This document shows, piece after piece, positions 37,401 to 47,493 of a stretch of DNA of 64,000 nt. Numbering within the stretch: the stretch's first letter is position 1; every line of letters starts with the position of its first letter. The notes beneath the pieces are model-generated. The model ran no database searches. It was not told the origin of the DNA and saw only the letters and a list, made by a program, of their open reading frames with translations. Both the position numbers and the translations under genes were made by a program. Origin of the DNA: Thermothelomyces thermophilus ATCC 42464 (Eukaryota > Ascomycota > Sordariomycetes > Sordariales > Chaetomiaceae); contig NC_016473.1 in the NCBI RefSeq assembly GCF_000226095.1, forward strand, positions 496,001 to 560,000, given 5' to 3'.

Positions 37401-40400
37401 CTTGGCCATGTACTGTACATACGTGCATAGAGGTACCTTCGTGTGTAGCGCTTTATACGTTATAGCAGCGGATCCCTGACGTCGGACCGAGGCGCTGCCG
37501 TGATGAGTGGCTCGTGCCTGCCGATTGGTGGCGATTGCGATTTCTTCAAGGGCAGCAACATATGCGGGCTGAGGGAGCACCGCGGCAAAGGCTTCAAGCT
37601 TGCACCTCGGTATGTCAATTCATAGATTCCATTAGCGCAGCGAGCCCAAGAAAAGCAGCAGCAGCTCCGACCTTTAGTCGCGCGTAAATAGGAGATGTGG
37701 AATTGCGAATTACCCAAGTCGGACCAGCCTTCCAATTCTGGGTGCACTCTCTAAATCTTCTTCTCGGCTAGCTGTGTGCCTGTGCACTGCTGCTGCCTTG
37801 CCTGTTTCAGCAGTCTTATCAAACCGCTCAGCGCGGTGAAGCCACTTACCAGGCCCACACGAATTGCGAGGTAGGCCCAAACCTTCCTCGGAAGGCTCTC
37901 GTTGTAATCCACACCAGCATAAAACGACGCTCCAAAACATCATTGTACGATATCGCTTGGCGTCTCTTGTCCTTGATTTCGTGTCTTTGTCATCCTTCGT
38001 TTAGCAACATCCTTGACCCGGAAATAGAGATCAGGCGTCTTCCGCATGTTGTGCATGAAGCGTATTAGAATCGGGCAGTAACGTTCACGTTCCTTGGCTC
38101 AGTCACATCGGATGTCCGTAGGGGGTGGGGGGTTAGGGGCGATCTAACGGGAGGACCTGGTCAATCGTGACTGCCCCTTGACTCCCAACCAAGCTGGAAA
38201 GGCTGATTGACTCTGAGAAGCCTGAGGAGGTTAGTTTTTGACAAGAGACTTGTGGCATTCATTGGTTACTCATGCTATCTTCCCAGGTACGATAACGAAA
38301 TTCGATGATGCCGAAGAAGGTTCCTGGCGGGATTGTGCCTTGCGGCTCCAACCCACCACGTGGCAAGAACCCCCACCGCATATTGTGGCGCCCCAGTCAG
38401 GATGGAAACGAGGGCAGCTTCGGGCGACCAATCTTGTAGCTTGTATGCTACCAGCTGGGATTGTAGCACCGACTCTATGTTTTGGTACCATGCCAAAGAC
38501 GTCAGAGCCCGAACGACAGACAACTCCAGCTGCGTTCAATCCTGACAAGAGGCCTTGAGTATCGATTATCCATCAAACGTTGAGGCTAATAAATGGACTT
38601 GATATTTCCGACTTAGCGTCATCAGCTTCATCCAGCCATGTCGAAGATGAACGGAACTGGGTGCCTTGATTGGGACAGGCTCAGCAGACGATGAATTTCC
38701 TCCAGACGATGAATTAATCTTGCCTTCACAAGATTCCCTACATGAGTAGTACCTGACCAGTTGGAGAATGGGGACCTCGCCGCCACGGAGAGGTGATGTG
38801 GAGAAATTTGTTCAGGTTGTCAGCTAATGACTTGAGCCAGGAGAGCCGTATGGATAGCCTGACACCCGATTCAACCGATCGCGGCCACCGAACAACTTGA
38901 ACTAATATCACTGGAGCGGCCGAGACAAGATGAAGGAGACTAGCTGTCATCATGGCGGCTACGGCTTCGCACCACGGTGTTCGCAGAGCCGTAGCTCTGT
39001 CCTGTTGCCTTCGGTTCGCGTACCCTGTTCTCCGCATACACCTGCTGATCACTAACTAGGGCCGGGAACTGGCGAGGTGAAGCATGTTCGGTTGTTGCTG
39101 CTTTGTATGTCAGTGTCGCCCGCTCCAGTAGTATTGCTTCAGGGTTGAGCAGCCTACGCCCACATTGTACAGTTCCGAGTCGATTGATTCGCCAAAGCAT
39201 TTCTTGCAGTGCAACTCGTAAGACGGCTGGCGGCATACAGATGCTTTTGCAACAGCAACACAACAACAAACAAGAGGGGAAGCCGTGAAGCTGTCAAAGA
39301 GCGGACATTACCACAATATCCACCTGGTGAAACGTGGTGCGGTTGTACTCGCCGAGTCCCAGCGAGAATCAATATCCACCCCGATCTCCGCGAAGGAAGC
39401 TGTGCCCTTGCCGTCTTGGGCAAGAGGTAGAGGGAGAAGGGATACACAAAGTCAACTAGAAGTCCAATCTATCGGTGTTACTGCGGAAGGCACGAGACCC
39501 GCAGCGGACGAGCCCAAATGGCCGCGGATGGTCCACAGGGGCTTGCACGTCATGAGCCAAGCAAACACGCGAATAGGCAAGACCAAGCAAAACGACATGA
39601 GCATGCGGCCTCTGAATGGATGTTCTGTCACCACCACGGGCGGAGGAAAAATGCCGAAAAGAGTTGGTCATCTGACATACTGTGTTGTCTTTGCTCGGTA
39701 CTCTCGTCGAAGGTTCTAAGTCGGTTTTGACCTGATTGTCGGCTTCCAGACTTCAACCCGCCCCAAAGTCAGCCCTTTGCGGCGCGCAGGGAACAGCAGA
39801 AAACCTCGAGTGGTACGAAAATGAGCAGACCCCTCATAGGGGATGAGGGTCAGCGTTGAGATCGAGCCAGCTGGTCTGCGTCGGTGCACCTTGGCTGAGG
39901 GTCTCTAGTTTCCGTCGCAGCCTGGTCGTCCTGGGACCGAATTCAGCTCACTCTCAGCCCCGCTAAGCCTTGTGTACATACAGCTCGGGGTCAATTGAGC
40001 TTCAACCGCACCGTTCCACTTGTTCAGCTTCGGAGCAGAGCAGGTCCGGGCCAAAACGGGAACACACCGGAGAGGAAAGCAGTCTCTACCCGCGCTTTGA
40101 GCACTAAGCATGCTACACGATAGAATCTCTCCGCAGCTGGGTGGGTGGCATGAATGTGCGTGTTTATCAAGTCTAAGAATAGTGTCATCGGACCCCGTAC
40201 TTTGTTGGCCAGAGAACCGCTCGGATCTGCATCCTCGTGAACAGCATCAAAATTAGCACCAACAGGCCAGCTACTCAAGTAGAACCCGAGCCAATGACCA
40301 ACCAGATAGGAAAACGGGGGGAAACGGTAGAGGAGTGGAGTGGACAGACAAGACGTGGGTGAGCGTGCTCCGTCTCTCATTAACACACGGGCTGCCCCTG

Positions 40401-42617
40401 CGTCCCAGGAAGTGCAATGCTGCATCCCAGACTTGTTGTGGAATTGAGAGTTAACTAGCACACTCTCACCGACCCAATCTAGCATACATACCGGTCAGCC
40501 ACGCCCCTTGTCCCTGTCCAACGGGATCGCCACTGCATGACATTAGCGGGAAGCGGATGGACGCCGATTCGACGCTCAGGGGCCAACCAAAAACCACTGC
40601 GTTGACACATAGCCATCAATGCTGCATAGTCCAAGTCAAAGATTACAGCATTGAATGCATGACTTGATTGCATGTGGGAGCTGTCGACGACTTGGAGAAC
40701 TCTTCGGCTTTCCGGTCAACGCATGAATCAAGCAGGCCTTCACTCCCAGCTTGTCATTAGCTACCAATTCAATCAGGTTGCTATTTCAAGTCGAGGGAAG
40801 TCGAGGGTGTTGAGCAGCGATACTTCCGCTGCCTGACAACTCTGCAGGTAAGGAAGCAGGTTGCTGATCTCCGGACGGAATCGCTTGGGAAACTGGGTTC
40901 GCTTCGAGGCAGGTGCACGAAGTGGCAAGTTCGGGCAGGTAAGGATGAACTCCTGCTCCTCTTGAGATGGCCCCAGGAAGAGAAACAACAACGAGAAGAG
41001 GAAGCACCATTTGCAGCGAGGCCCAAAACCGATTGTCGAGCTTGGTCCCTTTCTATCGAGTCGATGATGACGAATCTCACCTCGGCCTCAACTATCGGGA
41101 GACTGAACGTCATTCGAGCAGGTACCTTGCAGGAGCTGCAGCGCTGATGAGTGCACGTCCTCTCGTATTCAGGTGTCGCTATCGTATTACGCATGTACTG
41201 TGTACGGGCTGACATAAGTGGACTTGATCGAACCTTCGGTCCTTCTTGAAGCCCGATGCAGTCGATCGCCCTGAACAGAAAGCTTTCCTTCCAATTTGGA
41301 TCCCAACAAGACTCCCGTGCGTAGGTAGGTACCTAGGTAGATAGGTACCTACCTAAGGTTCGCCAGCACGACTTCACTCGCAACAATGGCCGATCCTCAA
41401 TTTATCCTTTCCCCTTTTCTGTTGTTCTTTTTTCTTCTCTTCACCTTCTGTTGGTTCCAGCGCGGCCCAGTGACTGCAGTTCTGCAAACACATGGAAAGC
41501 AGAAGAATACAAGAGTTTCTATGAACAGATTCAGCGACTCTCCTCTTCCATGACAGCGGCATACGACAGCGTACATCGCTTAATGCCGAGGCCACACATA
41601 TGCAGTATGCGCTCCAAGAACTTCGCTTTGACATACGGAGAAAACATGAGGGGGCGGCCTAGGTTTGTAAGACGACCGTTGAATGGCAGGAATTGTGCAG
41701 CTGTCTGACGCTGGCTGCCCCAGGGCTTAAGCCCATTGTCGTTGCAAGACCAGAGCTGCCGCGTCTTTATGCTTTCTAGCGTTCCTCGGCCTCACCATTG
41801 GGCTAATTCGACGTCGTCACGCTCGCGGCATGCATATCGCACTGACTACCACGGCTCAGCCTTGTTTGGCTCCCGAAACACATGGTTTTATTAAGAAACA
41901 CCGCGAGCTGTATCGGTAATTCCTTGGCGCTTGGGCTGTCAACAGCCGTACCAGTGGCGGTGTTGCTCTTCGCGCGAGAGCTGCCCCGGGGGTGTTGCAG
42001 GATGAGGATATCTTTCCGTAGGCTTCGCGACGGCCTTGCATGAAGGTGCTGTTTCATCAAGCCATCTGCACGCTATCCTCTCAGCAAGCTTCTTTCGAGG
42101 CCATGGGACAGGTCCAGCGCGTCCAGCAGTCTTGATCAAGCTAACGGCAAAGGAAATCGACCTGGAGTCTCGTGGATTCGGGAAGGATGGGAAAGACGGC
42201 CTGACGGAGTGGCGGTTGATCGTTAGAGACCAGTTTCCTGCCGTGCAGTTGCGTCCCTGTCTGTCGTCCGGGCTTCCACATCGCTTGACAGCTGGACGCG
42301 TGAAGAAAGCGGAACTAGCGATCGCTACCATGACCCCCCAGTGGAGGTGTTTCATGCCGGATTATTGGCTTGGAGCATCCTGCGCTTACTCGATCACGAG
42401 CTTACTCCGTCACAAAGTCCCCCACTCCGGCCCTCTACATCTGCCGTCATCATAAGAGAATGGCAGCGCGCGCCGCGCTTGCGGCCTGCAGCCGACAGTC
42501 CATTCTCGCCAGCTCTGCCGACGTTCGTTGTTCCTTCTGCGTACATGTTCTGCCGATCTCTCTCAGTATCGATATCCTGCTTCGTTTAGCTTGCACGTCC
42601 GTCCAGCTGTTATTGCC
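34430..42617. other. Gene-poor 8.2-kb stretch between the regulator and the oxidase
   Basis: No convincing gene was found. Open frames reach about 200 codons (36978-37580, minus) but lack recognisable domains and conflict with overlapping frames. Contents that can be named: a GTAC-rich patch at 35668-35740, TACTGTACAT at 37411-37420, and a nested palindromic TACCTAGGTA-type cluster at 41321-41358. A minus-strand region at 39.1-39.65 kb reads as hydrophobic fragments in two frames and might be a decayed membrane-protein gene; the support is weak. The last ~200 bases form the oxidase promoter. Confidence 0.45.
41321..41358. repeat. Nested GTAGGTACCTAGGTAC palindrome cluster
   Basis: Overlapping copies of TAGGTA and its complement TACCTA form several nested palindromes (TAGGTACCTA occurs twice) in 38 bases. 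It could form a hairpin or cruciform. No gene overlaps it. Confidence 0.7.
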
Positions 42618-44637
42618 ATGTTTCGACCGACCCTTCTCTCGCTGGCGAGGTTGCTAATGTGCCTGGTAAAAATATCCAGGGCAGAGACTGTGAACTATGA
42701 CTGGAATGTGACTTGGGTGTGGGCAACCCCGGACGGCTTTGGGAGGCCCGTCATCGGAATCAACAACCAGTGGCCATGCCCTCCCATCCAGGCCACCGCA
42801 GGCGACGTCGTCGTCGTAAACTTGAGCAACCAGCTGGGAAATCAGACGACAGGCCTACACTTTCACGGCATAAACCAGATACAAACAGCCGACATGGACG
42901 GCCCCAGCGGCGTCACTCAGTGCGCAATACCACCGGACTCGACAATCAAGTATCAATTCACGGTCGACGCCCCAGGGACCTTTTGGTGTACGCTCATTGC
43001 GCCTCCGTGCTTCCATAACCCCTTAGTAGACGCTGACACACAGAGATCAGATCATTCCCACAACATGGGCCAGTATCCCGACGGGTTGCGCGGCCCCTTG
43101 GTTGTGCAGGATCCGAACGATCCTTACAAGGGAGACTATGACGAGGAGCACATCTTGACTGTCTCGGATTGGTAAGAGCTCGCAAGACTTGCTTCTCTCC
43201 GAGACCGAAGAAGAGGCTCATGGTCTGCAGGTACCACAACGACAGTATCACCTCGGTCCGCAACATGCTCACCCCGTCCAACACCCTCTTCCAGCCCCCG
43301 ATACCGGACAACCTCACCGTGAACGAAGGGCAGGGATTGCATATCAATTTCACCAAGGGCAAACGATATCGAATCCGCATGATAAGCTTTGCGGCCTTCG
43401 GCGCCGCCATGGTTCACTTCGACTCGCACACAATGAACGTGATCATGAACGACGGAGCATACATCAAGAAACAGGACGCTTATCAGTTGAGGCTTGCCCC
43501 TGCTCAGCGCTACGACGTCTTGCTCTCGCCTAATGATAGTGACGAGGGAAACTACCCCTTCCTGGTCTCTCTCGACATTAACCGGGACTGGACCAACTCG
43601 TCCGAGAGGTTTGTGTGGCCACACAATTACACGGGTTACCTCGTCATGGACGAGTCCAAACCGCTCGACAGGCTCGACGTGGTGGACAAATGGCAGCCGG
43701 TGGACGATGCCCAATTCCAACCCTATGATGGGGCCGCGGCCTACAGCACGTACCAAAAGTTGATGAAGCTCGACTTTGCCTTCTGCTTCGACCAGAACGG
43801 CTACCCTCGCTCCTGCTTCAACAACCTGACCTACATCAGCCAACGGGTCCCGACGCTCTACAGTGCCGCCACGACAGGCGACTCCAACACGAATCCCGTT
43901 ATCTACGGCCAGGTCAATCCCTTCATCGTCGACTACGACGACACGGTCCAGATCGTCGTTAACAACATTGACACCGCCTCCCATCCCTTCCATCTGCACG
44001 GCCACCACTTCCAGGTGCTGTACCGCGCCGCGAGCGGGGCGGGCAACTGGACGGGGCGCGACGAGAACTACGCGGCCAACCCGCCCATGCGCGACACGAT
44101 CACCGTCATGCCCAGATCGTACGTCGTCCTGCGCTTCCGCGCGACCAACCCGGGCGTCTGGCTGTTCCACTGCCACATCGAGTGGCACGTCGAGATGGGC
44201 CTGACGGCGACCGTCATCGAGGCCCCCGACCGCCTGCGCAACATGGCCTTCCCTGACGACCACATTGACGCCTGTAAGAAGACTGGCACGCCGTACCAGG
44301 GAAACGCTGCCGGGAATATAGGGAACGCGACCGACACCACGGGCTTTATCACGGTGCCGCCGACTACCTATTACGGGTGCGTGTCCTCCTCCCTTCCTCT
44401 CTCTCTCTCTCTCTCTCTCTGTCTGTCTGTCTGTCTGTCTCATCAACGCTGGAGAAATTTATAAAATGCGTCGTTATCAGTTTTACTGACAACCTCCATT
44501 CCGATAAGCTCGACATACCCGCCCCCGAACACCACGTCTCAACGGAAGCGTCATACGCCGACACAGCCAATGCTCAGAAAAAGAGTGGTACCATTTGCCA
44601 AGCTCGGCTGGCTATGGCATCATTAGGGAACAATTAG
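42618..44637 (+). CDS. Secreted multicopper oxidase (Fet3/Abr1-like)
   Basis: Predicted extracellular copper oxidase acting on phenols or metal ions with reduction of oxygen to water. Exons are inferred at 42618-42987, 43051-43171 and 43231-44376, plus a doubtful last exon at 44481-44637 (597 aa). Residues 1-22 form a signal peptide ending SRA. All copper-ligand clusters are present: LHFHG (81-83), WYHSH (125-127, rebuilt across intron 1), [10 protein letters not shown], and the C-terminal [12 protein letters not shown]. Many N-glycosylation sequons suit secretion. The overall pattern resembles ascomycete oxidases such as Abr1 of the A. fumigatus melanin cluster, so oxidation of the neighbouring synthase's product is a fair inference. 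The 3' end is uncertain because of a CT/GTCT microsatellite: unspliced, the frame stops at 44464; another acceptor would give a stop at 44626. Intron 1 is 63 nt, stop-free and in frame. Confidence 0.9.
44396..44440. repeat. (CT)n-(GTCT)n microsatellite at the oxidase 3' end
   Basis: About ten CT units are followed by five GTCT units. It lies in the probable last intron of the oxidase, where it would serve as a polypyrimidine tract. If the intron is not spliced, it would encode a Leu/Ser-rich tail. Confidence 0.85.
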
Positions 44638-47046
44638 CTTCCTTTTGAGACCACGGCTGACGGGCGTCAAGAGCTAGGCGAGAGCCAAAATGAATATGTC
44701 CGGCATGTTTTTAACCATTCTTCTCTCCTGACATAATAGCTATAAAGGTACTTAGATACACATTTGTAGCTGAATTTCCTACGCGTAGCTTGGAGCTGGC
44801 TTTTCCTGATCTTCCAAATCAGTAATGCCTTGTGTCAGTTCGTTTCCTGGTTTTGTAGGTTGTTGGATCGGTTTGGTATTAAGGTGGTGAGGGGAAAGGG
44901 GGAAGTGGTTCCGCATATCTCCAGCGCAAGTTCGAGTCTTTTGTTAAGCCTCTGGGGAGTGGCATTGTGGCCTTCGTGCCGTGTAAGTATATGACCGAGT
45001 TGGAGAAGAAGACGGAACGCACGGCCACCTGGCTTTGGCCTGTCAGTCTAACTGTGTCGGGGAACGCGAGAGTTCAATGGAGTGCACAGTTTGGGTGTCT
45101 GGAGTTCCATCAAGGATTATAGTAGTAGGATGCGCGAGAGAAACGAAAGAACGGCCACAGGGTTAGCTGGGCGTTCGTAGTATCGTTTAGATGGGAGGAC
45201 AAGGATTACGCGGTTCGTGGGTGCTCGGGGCGACGAGGAAACAGCTCTTCTGTATCTGAAACCTGGTCCTGGAGAAGTCGCTGATACGGAAAGGGAACCA
45301 AGCCCACACCTTTTTATATGTGGTCCGTATTCTGGAGGGAAGGAACGAGAGAGAGAGAGATATCATCGAGTAGGAGCCTGTCTTGATCACATCGTCTACC
45401 AAGTTGAGCTGTGAAGGGAACTTCCTGTATACCTATGTTATAACCCAGGAGGGGTTGACCGAGCTGAAACCAAGAGTTGATGATCCAAAAATGATAGTGG
45501 AGAGGGGCACTTAATAGTTTCGTTACCCTTGACAGCGCGTCTGTTCATGCAACGGTAGGATGGGTAAGGCACATCACATCACAAATTCGCTCTCATGGCT
45601 CTCACATCTGTCGGTTGTCAGTCTCACATTGGGGAAGCCAGTTGGTAATGATTAGATAATTTGGTGAACTATTGACGCAAGCTGAGAGGCATGGAGTGCT
45701 TAGCGGCTAGGGAGGGGAACATTTGTCAGGCTGGTCTTGATGGCCGACCATTTTGACCCAAGAGCATGCCATGTGAGTAAGTCAAGAAGGACTCCGAAGC
45801 GAGCGGTTAAGGGCGTCTCAGAGGCCACTCCTGGCCCCCTGGATGTCGTACAGGGAGCCTGGAAAACCATAAGCAAAGACGAAAGGAGAGGCAACAAGCG
45901 GTCATCAGCTCGCAAGACGCGCCTCATGCTTGGCGCGGGTTGACGAGGATTCGAGTCACGGCCGGTCAAGCAGCCACTTGGTGATACCATGATGCGGGAA
46001 AGGCCGCGATCTCTCCGAGGGACCTGACTTCACAACAAGCCATTGAGCCATGATTCAAGGGGGTTGCTCCTATTCTGAGCGTCTGACTGACCGTGGTAGA
46101 TATTACTTGCTTCTCGTAGAATATTTGTATGTACTACATGAGCAAGTGATGGGTGTCCGTACGTCGGCCGCTCTTGGTTGGCTGGACCTGCAAGTTTCGG
46201 GAGCGCGATAGCGATTCACCGCTGGCTCCGCTGACCCATTTGTGTTACCGGCAAGGAACGTCTCGGGGGTGATGACGGCGTTAAGCTAAAACCAAATACG
46301 AGCCGTTTTCACGAGGGTAGGAGAGTGTACGGACAATGTTACAGCACACAACAAGTGTGTACTCGACAAGGTTGCTTTGAAGAGGAGAGCCTGCTGGCTA
46401 CTTGGAGACGTAGTAAGCAAGCAAATTGCACCAACAATATAGCCAGAGTCGGGGGCCATCAAGTTCGTTGGCTCGAGGAAACGCGCTAGGCCCTCTCGCA
46501 AGAGCCAAATATTGCTCTGGAACCGGATATTGTTAGATCGGACGTTGTAAAGGGAAAAGGAGTTCGTGTTACGGGGCGAAGAGACGAGGGCTTTCACCGC
46601 TGCCGAGTCGCGTGACGGGCCGGACAATCGGGGGTCCGGTGGTGGTGTGGAGACGGTGTCGGTGTTGCGGGTTGGGGGAGGGGCTACGGACTCGGAGGAA
46701 TGTCTAACGTTACCGACGTCAGCTGCTGTGGGTCCTGCTCAGCAGAGGGAAGCTACGAGCTTGGGTGATAGCCATAGTGAACGCCTGTTGAAGAAGATGA
46801 AGGCAGATGGGAGAATTGCCGAGAATGACTGTTCCACTGGGGAAAATGTAAGGGAACGGGAATGAGATGGCTCTCGGCAAAATCGCAGCTAACGTGGTGT
46901 ATTCTCCACGCATATCGTTTTCGCCTCCTTGTAATGGAACTGCAAGCACCGATGTCTGTTCGGGAACATATGTGCAACTAATAGAGTCAACATGACGAGC
47001 AGATTGGAGATGTCCCTGTACTGTACTGTACATACACTGTGGCCGC

Positions 47047-47249
47047 CAAACGCCAAGTCCCCACTGGCTACAGAAAGCCGGGCCAAACCACCCCCCATAT
47101 TAACATCTCTATAAGTTGAACTTCCCTGATTTCTGTCTCGAGCCGTATTTGAAGGGGTGTAGCTCCGTAGAGGCCCCAAAATCTGCAAAAGGGGACTTGG
47201 CGTTTGCCGCTCGCAGTAAAAAAAACTGCAAAGGAGGACTTGGCGTTTG
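47047..47249. promoter_or_regulatory. Triplicated motif GGACTTGGCGTTTG in the PKS promoter
   Basis: The exact 14-mer occurs at 47193-47206 and 47236-47249 on the plus strand and inverted at 47047-47060, some 245-450 bases before the synthase ATG. The two direct copies share flanks (CTGCAAA before, GC-rich after), so part of this is a ~43-bp tandem duplication, but the inverted copy has different flanks. It could be a regulator-binding site; no known factor's site is recognised with certainty. A shorter relative, GCCAAACGCC, occurs at 47045-47054 and at 57461-57470 beyond the second regulator gene. Confidence 0.6.
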
Positions 47250-47357
47250 GCAGTGACAGCATACATAGGTACTGTACATCTACATACCTTACAAACATGT
47301 AATGTAATCCAGACGGAATTGAACTTAACACATGGACGTGCTCGGGGCTTGGGCTTC

Positions 47358-47365
47358 TATATTTA
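47358..47365 (+). promoter_or_regulatory. TATA-like element of the polyketide synthase gene
   Basis: TATATTTA lies about 135 bases before the synthase ATG, downstream of the triplicated motif and upstream of a T run. Position and sequence fit a core promoter, but no transcript start can be seen. Confidence 0.35.
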
Positions 47366-47493
47366 ATGTGCTTTTGTTTTCTCTAGTCTGCAGCCTTTCT
47401 TTTTTTTTTTTTTTTCGTTCTAGGGTTGAGAAGCCAGAACTCCTGCCGCCCCGTCAAGCACCAGCGCGACGATAGCAGGCTTCTCAAGCCGAC

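Larger units (their letters stand above)
44638..47493. other. Intergenic region and promoter of the polyketide synthase
   Basis: No gene is supported; the longest open frames (about 110-157 codons) have no recognisable content. The right-hand 500 bases form the probable synthase promoter, with a triplicated 14-bp motif (47047-47249), two TACTGTACAT copies (47024-47033 and 47270-47279), a TATA-like box near 47358 and a 17-base T run at about 47400. Confidence 0.5.

Noticed and set aside
36978-37580. 200-codon minus-strand open frame
   Set aside because: Contains no recognisable motif, overlaps several conflicting frames, and its composition is not coding-like compared with the confirmed genes.
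39150-39680. Hydrophobic minus-strand frames hinting at a membrane protein
   Set aside because: Two overlapping frames share the hydrophobic stretches and no intron joins them convincingly; no family recognised.
43136-44446. Minus-strand open frame of 436 codons opposite the multicopper oxidase
   Set aside because: Its N-terminus is the translated microsatellite and the rest is antisense to conserved copper-binding motifs.
45930-45975. Possible tRNA T-arm (GATTCGAGTC-like) near 45,950
   Set aside because: The bases flanking the loop do not pair into a T-stem and no matching anticodon or acceptor arm could be drawn.
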